From Glandiceps talaboti (lineage: Eukaryota; Hemichordata; Enteropneusta; Spengelidae): a stretch of 56,000 nucleotides of DNA. Where the stretch lies: assembly GCF_964340395.1 (NCBI RefSeq), contig NW_027554293.1, positions 115,001-171,000 of the forward strand, given 5' to 3'. Below, piece by piece: positions 24,296 through 34,566 of the stretch. A program made the translations under genes and the position numbers. Each line of letters opens with the position of its first letter. Position 1 is the stretch's first letter. Below the pieces are notes generated by a model that ran no database searches, had not been told where the DNA came from, and worked only from the letters and a program-made list of their open reading frames with translations.

Positions 24296-24645
24296 CAATG
24301 CCTATAGCACTACTGAACCTTATCAGTTCAATTGTGCTAAAAAGCAATGCCATAAGACACTTTGTCAATGAAGAGTACACGATGAATTAAGCTGAATTGA
24401 GGTACTAACTGCTGAAATATGTGTCATTAACACTGACAACAATGTTGTTGTGAACATAGTGCATATTTCCACAACTATCAAAGGGTGAAATGTGGCAACA
24501 CGACATTTGAACATGCCATACTTATGATCCTATCAAAAATTGCCAATTTGAATGCCTCATATTTGACAAGCAGTCTCAAGTCTCAAACTTCAAAGATAAC
24601 AAGGTTCCATGCATTCATTTACTTCTGCATTTCCAATAAGTAAAT

Positions 24646-26156
24646 CATAGACCCTCCACCAACGGGGTATGCAACTACATCATTTCCACTGAAACGAACT
24701 CTGTTTGCATACATTAAGTTTAATTAATCCTGTTACTATAGCAGTAATGAAGACTTCCTTCAAGAGTGTAAAAACCTCATGATGCTACATAAATCACATG
24801 TAAAATCTCGAAAAAGATGAGAAGAGATTATACGCGGTTATGCTTATTTATGTTGATGACCACAACACATCATGGTATGGCATCTTCCCATGTCTTTGAC
24901 GACAATTTTGATTTTTGTCAGCTCTGTATACACAAGGAAGGACTTGATAATTGAACAAGAGTGGGCATGAAACCATACAAAATCATGTAAATGATAAGTT
25001 AACGTACAATTATGATGAAAATATGTAATTTCCTTATACGAAGACATGCCAACAGTGGCCGACACATGCAACAAGCATGAGAAAGGCTGGAAGTTTAGAT
25101 ACAAATCTATAATTCTGCCATTTTTTCCGCGACTATTGCGCGAGACATTTTGAAATCTATGCATGCCTCTAGAATTTGAAGAATGATGTACAATTTTGTG
25201 AAACACATCGTCGATCGAACTGGTATGTCTATAAATTTTGTACATTTCTACAATGCCATGTATTTTTATGCCATTTTAATAGCCCTGCATAACACCGGCA
25301 CATGTACTACGCTCAAGAACATAACAGATTTGCACTTTTCAAATCAAAGAAGACATAATGGGTTACAATTCATTCAAATATTAAAATTGAGCCACAACTT
25401 GAAAGGTAATCTGCGTAAATACAATCTCTCAAGTCAAAGTTGGAGTACTTCTCATTTTCTCAGTTAGTTCGGTCATGGTTCATCTGAGAATGATGTAAAG
25501 TTTCAAATTCAATTGGCTAGCAACCAGAAATTTGAAGTCTAGTACTCGTTTTGAAATCGTTTCGGAGACATGTTTTTGACGAAATGTATCGTGAATATAT
25601 CAACCACGACAACAGAGGTAAAATGGCAACCACGCATTGGATGTTTACATTTTATTTTGATGTAGTTACGATAACACGCCTAATCCTGATCAATGAAGGC
25701 AGCCTAAAATATTAACATGTGATAAAAAGCATCAATAAATAGACTCAAAACTTCAAGAATCATTTCTGACAGAGAAATCCAGTAACAACCCTAATGAACG
25801 AAACACTGTACTCAAAGCATACTGCAACAATCGCAAACAATGGACAGCTTACGTGATCTATTCTTCTTTTCACACCAGAGAACAACAAAATACACGACAA
25901 GACTATGTATGATTACCTAAAATACTATATATCTTGTTGGGTCTTCAACCAGTTATAAACTTCGAAATGGTCAGAAAATTTAGTGAAAAACATGTCGGAT
26001 AGCTAGCAACTATCATTGAGTCACAGTGACTGTAAACAACTCAGAAATGGACAGGAAATGCTTATGTAGCTTAATGTATGCAAACAAACATCATACAATA
26101 AACATTTAGAGATCCTTTGATGTGTATCCTGTTGCAGTGTTGGTGGAGGGTCTATG
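24646..26156. mobile_element. 1,511-bp TIR DNA transposon (non-autonomous)
   Basis: The left end CATAGACCCTCCACCAAC (24646-24663) is a perfect inverted match to the right end GTTGGTGGAGGGTCTATG (26139-26156). Homology reappears further in: tgtttgcatacattaag at about 24701-24717 is matched in inverse near 26075-26091, so the full inverted repeat is about 75-90 bp and partly diverged. AGTAAAT flanks both ends (24639-24645 and 26157-26163), a 7-bp target duplication. A 133-codon open stretch on the minus strand inside (24844-25245) shows no transposase motif. The CA start and 7-bp duplication leave P-like or hAT-like as candidates. Confidence 0.8.
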
Positions 26157-27715
26157 AGTAAATATATCAATTAATGTTGATTAAATCCTTCTCTTACTTC
26201 AAAATTCAAACTTAATCATCAAAAACAACCACTCTGTGTGCTTTTTGTTATTCTGAGGAGATTTGTACAGTTTTTCCAGTGACAATTGATATGTACAGTG
26301 TGCACCTCAATTTTGAAATCTACCTGCACTGGCGTACCTTGCGAGTAGCAAGTGGCGAAATGTGCTACTTGCGAGTGGTGAAAAGTGATGCTTGCGAGTG
26401 GTGAAATGTATCACTTGCGAGTAGTGAAAAGTGACGCTTGCGAGTGGTGACAATGTATGACTTGCGAGTGGCTAATGGTTAAAGGTTTGATGTTTGATGA
26501 TCGTGATGGCATGACATCGACAGTGTTACCAGTGATTGGAGCCTCGTGATTGGCCTCGCTAGCTAGGTAGCAGCATGGTGGCTTTGGTAAGTACGATAGT
26601 ACCAATAGTAACGTTGTACTTACCGTTGTACTTCCCGAAGCCACTGTGTGTAAACTGTCCATTATCCAAACGTCTTGGGGGACATGCTTTTTAGATGAAT
26701 AAAAAATGAAATTCCTATGGATGAGGAAAGTATTAGTAGTCGCGTTCGACCAAGAACACTGAATGAATTTACGATGCTACTCGATAGCTCAACGCTACTC
26801 GAGTCGATCAACGCTACATAAACATCCGGAGCAAGACCCGTTGGGCTTTGTACATCCATGGATATATCTCACTAATACATCCATGGTTCTACCGTAGCTC
26901 TGGAGACATGTCGAAAAACCCAGCATACACCCAGAGCTAGTTCTAGCCATGTCGTGTTAATGGCCATCTTAGTTGCGAATTCACGTACATGTAACTTAAT
27001 TGTCTTTTAATTTCTTGATGTCCAAAATTGTTGTCTTCCCAACTCCACAAACTCCACTCAAGTTTTACCGTGATCAAGTAGTCGATTGACAATTCGCACC
27101 AAGGCCCTCGTATCTCCCAAGTTTTATTCATTGTATACACTGCTTTGACTAATAAACTACGGCCAGTGTTTGGCGGTCTTACGATAAAGTTACTTCAAAT
27201 CATAAAGTTTTTTCGTTCAACAACATCGCCGGTTAGTCTGTTGTCATCATTCCATTGTTTGCTATAAACTCTCCGTTTGTTACAAGACCACGAATATTTG
27301 TTTAAAAACCTTGTGGGGTTATACTTCCATGCTTACACGAACTCATGGGTAAAACTTGTCGGAACGCAAATGAACTCAAATGACCTATTTGATCACGTAC
27401 GACCGCAGTTGAATTTCAGTCGAAGTTCTGTGTTGTCAGCGTCGATATAATTATTCATTTTTTTAATTTTTTTTTTTTTAAATCGAAGCTTCTTGTCTGA
27501 ATAACCATAGAGAGTAAAAGGGTCTTCTGTCTATGGAATAATTACCGTTTCGGTTCCATGAAAGTTAGTGAAACAATATAAGAATTGCCATTCACGCCTC
27601 CAACCTCTAAAAAGCTACCGGCAGACAATAGTCAACTCTGCGACATTTTTTTAATGTTATTATGCCAATTTATAAAACAACTACGCTATTATTCCGGGTG
27701 ATAACAAAGAAATGG

Positions 27716-27723
27716 TATAAAAG
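27716..27723 (+). promoter_or_regulatory. TATA-box-like tataaaag
   Basis: A canonical-looking TATA sequence 57 bp before the ATG at 27780, inside the tandem-arm element. It is a sequence match only. Confidence 0.25.
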
Positions 27724-27779
27724 TTTGACTGTAGGGTGAGGAAGATCATTTCTCTCATTCTTTCCAACATGAATGTACC

Positions 27780-27968
27780 ATGGAGAACCTCACCATTTCA
27801 CAGCAGAAAGCTTGGGCAGTCCTTCAGTGCAAGGTAGCATCATTCCACAGTAAGACAAAGCTCGAAGTCACTGTAGTCACTAGCTATATCGATAAAGTTA
27901 CGGGAAAGCAGCACTATTTAACCAGCGGGACCGATCTCCTGGCCAAGTCCCTGTTGGGGTTGATATGA
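27780..27968 (+). CDS. 62-codon open frame inside the tandem-arm element
   Basis: It starts at ATG 27780 (context accATGg, good for a eukaryotic start) and ends at TGA. The product is hydrophilic, beginning MENLTISQQKAWAVLQ, and carries SYIDKVTGKQHY and a C-terminal LLAKSLLGLI. There is no signal peptide, membrane segment or recognised domain. A TATA-like box lies 57 bp upstream and the right arm begins 40 bp after the stop. It might be a captured host exon, a small element-encoded protein or chance. I do not recognise it. Confidence 0.15.
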   Translation: MENLTISQQKAWAVLQCKVASFHSKTKLEVTVVTSYIDKVTGKQHYLTSGTDLLAKSLLGLI

Positions 27969-28389
27969 GAGCTGTGAGAGCCACAGAATGCTAGACACGG
28001 TTTTATACTAGCAAGTGATACATTGTCACCACTCACAAGCGTCACTTTTCACTACTCGCAAGTGATACATTGTCACCATTCTCAAGCGTAACTTTTCACC
28101 ACTCGCCAGTGGTGTATTTCGCCACTTGCTACTCGCAACTTTCACTCGCATCATGCATATTTTGTACCTTGTACCTGGATAATTTGAGCCCTGGAAGTGA
28201 CCAAGCTTGTATTTATGGGAGTAGACAGATTAGCCCACATGAGTGAAGCCTAACAACACCATGAGGGTGAATGCAATACAGCACATGGCTGGAATTTAAT
28301 CTTGTCTGCGGAACACTCCAAACCGCGAGATTTTTTGAGTCATTGAAAAGCCCAGCAAACATGCCAAATAAGAACAAAAAGGTATGTCA

Positions 28390-29460
28390 AGACAAACCAT
28401 TGAAGGGAGAAAACCTACCTGCCAGCCTAACTAACTATACCTACCTACCCACTTCCCTCAATGCCTAACTACCTACTACCCGCCTGCCTACCTATCTTAT
28501 ATCTATCTAACGGCCTACCCACCAATTATTTAATTACCAGCCTACCTACCTACCTACCTACCTACCTAATATTTAAATACCAGCCTACCTAATTCCCTAC
28601 CTACCCACCTACCTACCTAATATTTAAATACCAGCCTACCTACCTACCTACCCACCTACCTACCTAATATTTAAATACCAGCCTACCTACCTACCTACCT
28701 AATATTTAAATACCAACCTACCTACCTACCTACCTACCTAATATTTAAATACCAGCCTACCTACCTCCCTACCAGACTACCTACCTACCTACCTACCTAC
28801 CTAATATTTAAATACCAGCCTACCTACCTCCCTACCTAATATTTAAATACCAGCCTACTTACCTACCTACCTACCTAATATTTAAATACCAGCCTACCTA
28901 CCTACCTACCTACCTAATATTTAAATACCAGCCTACCTACCTACCTAATATTTAAATACCAGCCTACCTACCTACCTACCTACCTACAATTTAAATACCT
29001 GCCTACCTACCTGCCTACCTACCTACCTACCTACCTACAATTTAAATACCAGCTTACCTACCTACCTACCTACCTACCTACTTTCCTACCTACCTACCTA
29101 CAATTTAAATACCAGCCTACCTACCTACCTACCTACCTACCTACCTACCTACCTACCAACTTTCCTACCTACCTACCTACTTTCCTACCTACCTACCTAC
29201 CTACCTACAATTTAAATACCAGCTTACCTACCTACCTACCAACCCACCCACCTACCTACAATTTAAATACCAGCTTACCTACCTACCTACCTACCTACCT
29301 ACAATTTAAATACCAGCTTACCTACCTACCTACCTACCTACCTACCTACCTACTAACCCACCCACCTACCTATAATTTAAATACCAACCTACCTACATAT
29401 TTATCTTACACCTACCTACCTGTCGGTCTACCTACCTATCCACTACTTAAATACCTGCTT
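28390..29460 (+). repeat. Compound (CCTA)n minisatellite
   Basis: About 1.07 kb built of CCTA runs of variable length punctuated by a spacer: ctaatatttaaataccagcc up to about 28960, then ctacaatttaaataccagc. The spacer recurs at roughly 40-100 bp intervals. The switch from aatattt to acaattt is a clean change of spacer subtype along the array. Confidence 0.9.
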
Positions 29461-29584
29461 AATAAATAATTATTAAGTTTATCAATTTTTAGTTAAAGTG
29501 GACTTTAACTCAAACTTTCTATATATCTAAATCATGTGGAATGTGAATACTAAAGCGGACATCATAAAATAACGAAGTGATATT

Positions 29585-29613
29585 CCCCCCCCCCCTCTCT
29601 CTCTCTCTCTCTC
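29585..29613. repeat. Poly-C/(CT)n tract
   Basis: Eleven C followed by CT dinucleotides. It ends just before the 3' end of the minus-strand LINE relic. Confidence 0.9.
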
Positions 29614-29624
29614 TATCTGTCATA

Positions 29625-30310
29625 TCCTTTAAGAATGTTAGTGACCATGGATCTACACAGATTTCTGTCCTTTGCTGTTCTGAGAATTTTTAACTCTGCT
29701 ACTTCTGTTTTAGGAATTCGTTCTTCCATCCATTTACTTTTAGCTTTTGAGGTATGTCATGCGTTGTCTTCCTCTACTTCAATTCCCATTTACATGACCA
29801 GTTAGCATTAATTCTTCTAATCCTTCTTTCCTCATAATGTGTCCTAAGAACTTGAGCTGTCCTTTTCTCTAATGGTTTTCATCAGTTTCTTCTGTGTGCC
29901 AGCTCTTCTTAAAACCTCCTCATTTGTTATGTGATCAGCCATGATATTTTCATCATTCTTCTGTAAAACCACATTTCTGTTGCCTGTAATTTATGCTCCA
30001 CCAACCTTCAATTCAAACTTTGGGCTTTCACTTTTGCTTCCCACCATGCAATTGATTGACAATCCTTTTTTCTTGCTCCCCTCTTCAACTTTGTCTAACA
30101 GTTCTTGTAGTTTCTCTTGAGATTCAGAAACCAATACTGTGTCATCTGCATACCGTAAGTTGTTAACATTATGTCCACCAATTACAAAACCACTGTTTTC
30201 GTTTAATTCTCACAAATCATTTCACTATAAAGGTTGAAGAGGTCCGGGGAAAACAAACATCCTTGTCACACTCCTTTTTTGATCTCTGTAAACTCACTCA
30301 TATCATACTT
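29625..30310 (-). pseudogene. Non-LTR retrotransposon RT relic with internal deletion
   Basis: The minus strand reads in order: a QGCLFSPDLFNLY-type box (around 30260-30285), NLRYADDTVLVSESQEKLQE (YADD codons at 30141-30152, the catalytic motif C), KKGLSINC, then a jump to WFYRRMMKISW, DHITNEEVLRRAGTQKKL, QLKFLGHIMRKEGLEELM, SKWMEERIPKTEV and LRTAKDRNLCRSM. This is the C-terminal half of a LINE ORF2. The stretch between motif D and the WFYRRM block is missing, and several frameshifts are present. Fingers and endonuclease are absent. The copy is dead. Confidence 0.85.
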
Positions 30311-30681
30311 CTAAAACTCATTACAAGAAATGACTTGATTTAGATAACTGACCCTGAAGTACAATGTCAAGGTCAAAATCTGAAAAGACAGCTTGCTGAT
30401 AATATGGGGCAGACACTCGAATGGAGTCTGTATGTATTTCAATTTTTGAGTTATAAGTAAATATTGATTTTTAACTACAACATCTCCATTGACAACATAC
30501 TCCCCTCAAATAGATAATAGATTAATATAGTCTTCGTGTATTAATGCTTTTGAGTTAAATAGTAAATCACAATTGTTCACTAAAAAGACGGCTGTCATTG
30601 AGTAAAATGGGAGGGGGGGGGGGTTCCACAACTATAACAAGCACACTAATTACTGGCTAACAGAAGAATTTAATCAAGGTG

Positions 30682-30713
30682 GCTGACTGACTGACTGACT
30701 GACTGACCGACTG
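30682..30713. repeat. (GACT)n microsatellite
   Basis: Six to seven units of gact with one substitution (gaccgact). Confidence 0.9.
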
Positions 30714-30749
30714 TGTAGTTAGTCTGACAAGTATATATATACATGTCTG

Positions 30750-31660
30750 GCATGAATAGCTGATTCCAACCAAACTTAGGACAAATGTCAGGTACATATA
30801 CATATTACTTTGTTTTGTGACCTTGGCAAAAATGGTGGAATGGTGGACATGTTTGTCATTAAAATGTATTTTTCTCTACTGACTCTTTAAGCTTAATAGA
30901 TAGTGACATCATTTGAGTGTCTACAATCTTATCATCCATGCATGATGAGCTTTTTATTGAAACCTTAAAAACTTCAGCTTGAAATGTATGCTTAGATGAA
31001 ATTGAAATTATCCATAGTGTTCATGTATACCTCTGAATGAATGGACCGGCATAAACCAAATCATGCACAACTGTCAGATACTGTAGTCTAGTTATATACA
31101 CAATAAGGACCTAATTAATGGCAGTAACATTTGTCTTTAAACATTCAGAATAGCAATAAGTAAGAAATTTGTTGGAAGTGTGAAAACTTGCATCATGTAG
31201 TTAGTTAATTAGTTTGTTAGTTTGTTAGCAAGTTAGTTTATTGATTAGTTCTTTAGTTAGGTAAATAACAAGCCTTCACATTCCAAAGGTTTCTCCTTAT
31301 TCCTCTGGGATATTTTTGAAAAATATGTCTTTTATATATTTAGATGAACCATTTATAGAGTGGTATACATATTTGTACTACAGTATCTGACAGTTGTGGC
31401 AGGTTTGGTCAAAACTGGTCCATGCATTCAGACATACACATGCATACTTCAAGAGAGCTCATCATGAATAATACGAGGATAGACATCCAAATGAGGTTTC
31501 TATCTATTATCTAAGCTTCCTGTGTAAGTGGGTGAAACATGTATTCCTCTGACTGTTGGCCACTCAATTGGTCATTATTGTGAAGGTAACAAAGCAAAGC
31601 AAAGTAATGTGCATATGTTGACTTCTATACCTGACATTTGTTCCAGGTTTGCATGAAAGT
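30750..31660. repeat. Large imperfect palindrome (foldback)
   Basis: The left arm (about 30755-31105) and inverted right arm (about 31365-31655) share, in mirrored order: acaaatgtcaggta, cattactttg.tttg, aagctta.ataatagata, catgatgagct, tgaatg.atggacc and acaactgtcagatactgtag. The apex (31198-31262) is a (GTTA)/(GTTAGTTT) run. Arm identity by eye is about 65-75%. Two copies of one dispersed unit in opposite orientation would explain it. Confidence 0.65.
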
Positions 31661-32509
31661 GGCCCATGCATGTTATTTGTGTACAAACCTGTTCTGAACT
31701 TTGTTTTGATATTTGACTTTGAGCACACAGGTCAAGGTGAAAATTCTGATACAAAGGCTTTTAAGAGCACACTTAAATACCACTAAGTGTCACTGCAATA
31801 TGCAAAAGATAGCTTGATTTTGACAACGATCCTGAAGGTCAATGTCATAGTCAAAGGCCAATACCTAAAAGGTAGGGATACACCTCACTGTATTGGAGTA
31901 TACACACTTGACTATCTACTGTAATTTTCCAGTTTATACAGTAAATCATGATTTTATTTCTACAAATAAGATTCATTGTTCATTACAAGCATGGCCACCA
32001 TTCACATAAAAGTTATTTCAACACCAAAAGTAATCTATGAATTATGTTTCTCTTATTTTGTTCATTATTTAGTTGTTTATTTATTTTCTTGTTCTGCATT
32101 ACCACTAAACATCACTTTGAAAGAAATTGGCCATACATAAATGTGACAGACTGCATGCAATATACAAGAATAGATCGATACTGGCAACTGACCCAGAAGT
32201 TCAAGGTCAAGGTCAAAAGGTCACCTTCCTTACAAGAATGCTTGCAAATGATTATATTTGGTTAGACATTTGAGTACACTCTCTATGTATAGAAGTTTGA
32301 GTTAGGCAGTAATATATTGATTTGTTTACTCCCCATACGTACAGGAGTAATACAGCAAATATGAAACATGGAAGAACAATAAATCTGGCTAACATGAGGC
32401 TTAATTCAGAGAGAGACAAGAATCAAGGCTGGCTACAAGGCTCTTTGCCTGACACTGGGCAGAAATCAACGCATCACCAAAACGAATATTTTGTGTGCCA
32501 TTGTAAGCA

Positions 32510-33480
32510 GGGTCATAATTTCCAGCAAAAAATAACAAATTCGGTTTTATCTGTCATTAAGGCAAAGAAAATTTGAAGACATCCAAGCTCTGACATTGGA
32601 AATACATGATTCAAGATTTCTAAGTGTATCATCGTAATTTGTAAGGGGGAAAGACAAATTAGAGTCATCGGCATAGAAAAACTGGGCAAACCAATCTCCA
32701 AGTTCAACAGAGTCATTATGATCGGGTAATGTATGAGTTTTTGTATGTCCATGAAGTCCAGTGAAGAGCTTTTTCTGAACTCCAGCAGTTTTCAACCAGG
32801 CCGGCATAGTAACTTTTCTTGGCAGCTTTAACTTTTTGCACATTTGTTTGAAGTTCTCTGTATAATTGGCATGCATTTCCAGTTCAGATTTTCTCCAGGC
32901 TCTCTCAGCTTTCATCCTTGCTTTCCTCGAAGATGGAATCAGTAATCAGTAATGTTAGGAACCAATCGTTTCCGCAGAGGAGCATGATAATCATGTGTAT
33001 CATGAAGAATATGATAGAGTGAGTCAAGTTTGGGTGATAATCAACATTTTCCAGTGTTTGAGTACAACGGGAAATGAAGTCAGATGCAAATAATCAGCAG
33101 AGAAACCTTTGAAACATCTCATGCTTATACATTTTCGAGTGTCTCTGTAGAGGTAGGGGTGATTGATAGAAAGTGATTTGACATGGTGTAGACTGGTTCC
33201 ACTTGAGCGTCAGCAACGGTAGTAGTACATGGGTGATAATATGATCAATGGTATAACCATTAGATTTGTTTGGCGGAGGATGGTAGACGACAACAAATAT
33301 GACATACGACAATTGAGTTTTTATACGAACCTCCATAAGTTCTACAGACATGGAGAACAAGTCAACTGAATTAAGTACTCGTGAATAATGTTTCTGTAAC
33401 AGTTGTTTTACGTTTAAGGCTTTGAGTGACAGGAATCTTGACAAGACATAACTGATACAGAATCAGTCGGTTGATAGTTC
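32510..33480 (-). pseudogene. LINE ORF2 relic: endonuclease linked to a truncated RT
   Basis: Reading down the minus strand: an endonuclease-like stretch (ELMEVRIKTQLSYVIFVVVY then HPPPNKSNG, 33240-33345), a linker with RAWRKSELEMHANYTENFKQ and LPDHNDSVELGDWFAQFF (around 32690-32910), then directly YADDSNLSFPLTNYDDTL (around 32620-32670) and LCLND..KTEFVIF. In intact relatives almost all of the RT fingers and palm lie between FAQFF and YADD. Here they are deleted and the join stays in frame for 122 codons. A frameshift follows near LND. The copy is non-functional. Confidence 0.8.
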
Positions 33481-33754
33481 TTTAACAGATGATCGTTTCA
33501 ATAGGATATGTTGCTTCAGTCTGCCGGCAGTACAGCCTCTCTTGGTATCCGGGGTCTTGCATATATTCAGATTCTTGAGTTTGTTCCATATTGGTATTCA
33601 CTTTAGACAATAGAGATGCTGATGACATTCTTTCCAATGTTCATCAATGTGGCAGTGCTAAAGGTGGCAGCGCTATACAGTACTGAAGGCATGACTTGAT
33701 AAAATGGTGGCCGTTATAATGAAGAGGCAGTGGCAATACGAACCAAATCCAAGA

Positions 33755-33848
33755 TAATACACATATGGTGGAAGCAGAGACCGTCGCAGATGATATGGCG
33801 TTAATACACATATGGTGGAAGCAGAGACCGTCGCAGATGATGTGGCGT
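33755..33848 (+). repeat. 47-bp tandem duplication
   Basis: Two adjacent 47-bp copies (33755-33801 and 33802-33848) beginning taatacacatatggtggaag differ at one position. This is a recent local duplication. Confidence 0.85.
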
Positions 33849-34079
33849 GACTGCAGCACACAGCATAACTCATTTACATATTTACTGCAGAATAACAGAC
33901 TAACAGAAGCCTATTGTAATAACCTCACTAATCACCTACCATTAATTGCTGCCTTTACTTTACTGATTACAGATTACTTCAAAATCTTTATTACCCACTT
34001 CCCTCCCAACAATGTTAAACCTTGATACCTCTGAGGTCTCAATGAGAATGTGTGCTGGGCTTCTGACTCTTAAAAAAAT

Positions 34080-34352
34080 GTCGCGGTTCCGAGGGTTGCA
34101 CAGAGAGAATCATTACCAGCCATGTGCTGTATCGCCCCCCTCATGGTGTTGCTAGGCTTACACTCGTCTGGCCAACCTGTCGACTCCCATAAATACAAGC
34201 TTGGTTACTTCCAGGGCTCAAATTATCCAGGTACAAGGTACAAAATATGCATGATGCGAGTGAAAGTTGCGAGTAGCAAGTGGCAAAATACACCACTTGC
34301 GAGTGGTGAAAAGTTAATTAATTCTGCCGGTGCAGGTAGATTTCAAAAATAG
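34080..34352 (-). mobile_element. Short-form relative of the 26.3-28.3 kb tandem-arm element
   Basis: Inverted relative to 28140-28340, it matches in order: ccagccatgtgctgtat, ccctcatggtgttg, actcccataaatacaagctt, caggtacaaggtaca and gcgagtagcaagtggc, then one tandem-unit arm (gcgagtggtgaaaagtta). It then jumps to ggtgcaggtagatttcaaaa, which is the inverse of the left flank at 26306-26330. The roughly 1.7-kb interior is missing. This is either a deletion product or the form into which the interior was inserted. Confidence 0.65.
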
Positions 34353-34354
34353 GG

Positions 34355-34566
34355 CTAATGGCATTGCAGCACAACTGTATTCGGCTGTTGCTATGGACAT
34401 GGCCTTGGTGCTAGGGATATTTGCATTCATTTTTGGAATTTTCAGTAACTTGCCCACCCTTCCCACTTTTCATCATTGCAATATAAACCATCACTTAGCT
34501 GTTGCTATGGGTGCGGTCCTGTTGCTAGGCATATTTGCATACATTTTATGAACCTTTAGTCACTTA
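34355..34566 (+). mobile_element. Family 2 Pearl-like element, copy B, 5' part
   Basis: Two successive modules of gttgctatgg.catgg or gttgctatgggtgcgg, then ttgctaggcatatttgcata. It is interrupted at 34567 by the PIF/Harbinger-like element and resumes at 36003. Confidence 0.65.

Larger units (their letters stand above)
22970..24345 (+). mobile_element. Pearl/Helentron-like element, family 2, copy A
   Basis: Shares modules with copies at 34.36-36.54, 39.07-39.69 and 48.6-49.0 kb. A 5' module reads gttgctatgg.catgg..ttgttgctagg..tatttgcat. A repeated inner module (around 23800-24130) reads tttttgaccaaaa, atttgcatattactgatg, atcatcatgt and caaatttcag. Then come a (CA)n tract (24250-24294) and a 3' hairpin: AGCAC..TGAAC (24306-24318) paired with GTTCA..GTGCT (24326-24338), loop cttatca, followed by aaaaa. 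The overall plan matches family 1 at the start of the window, with unrelated sequence. A LINE fragment interrupts it near 23.45-23.58 kb. Confidence 0.6.
26339..28140. mobile_element. ~1.8-kb element with arms of 23-24 bp tandem repeats
   Basis: The left arm (26339-26473) and the inverted right arm (28009-28140) align over about 135 bp with a few differences. Each arm is a string of 23-24 bp units of the form cttgcgagtggtgaaaagtg alternating with cttgcgagtggtgacaatgt. The sequence beyond the right arm (to about 28340) and just left of the left arm is also found at 34080-34352 around a single shortened arm, so the family extends past the arms. Between the arms lie an imperfect hairpin at 26579-26645 and a TATA-preceded small open frame (27780-27968). 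No transposase is recognised. Confidence 0.65.
30330..32330 (+). repeat. Dispersed modules with aaggtcaaggtc core
   Basis: Three diverged direct copies share a cctgaag.tcaaggtcaaggtcaa core, followed by text near gagtaca(c/t)..tatgtat..aatttttgagtta. They are centred at about 30350-30480, 31815-31955 and 32170-32330. Between copies 1 and 2 lie a (GACT)n run and a foldback repeat. The plan of modules plus a tetranucleotide run recalls the Pearl-like families, but no 3' hairpin was found. Confidence 0.45.

Noticed and set aside
24306-24342. Helitron 3' end (hairpin plus CTRR)
   Set aside because: A hairpin and a ctaa follow, but ctaa overlaps the stem and does not sit about 10 bases downstream, so a canonical Helitron terminus is not supported. 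Helentron-like remains possible.
24093-24390. Open frames on both strands across the CA run at 24.25 kb
   Set aside because: These are translations of the CA microsatellite and its Pearl-like surroundings.
24844-25245. 133-codon minus-strand frame as a transposase
   Set aside because: It lies inside the TIR element but shows no DDE/DDD spacing, zinc finger or THAP-like motif that I can see.
28390-29460. Telomere-like repeat
   Set aside because: CCTA-rich runs are not the metazoan CCCTAA repeat, and they are broken by AT spacers.
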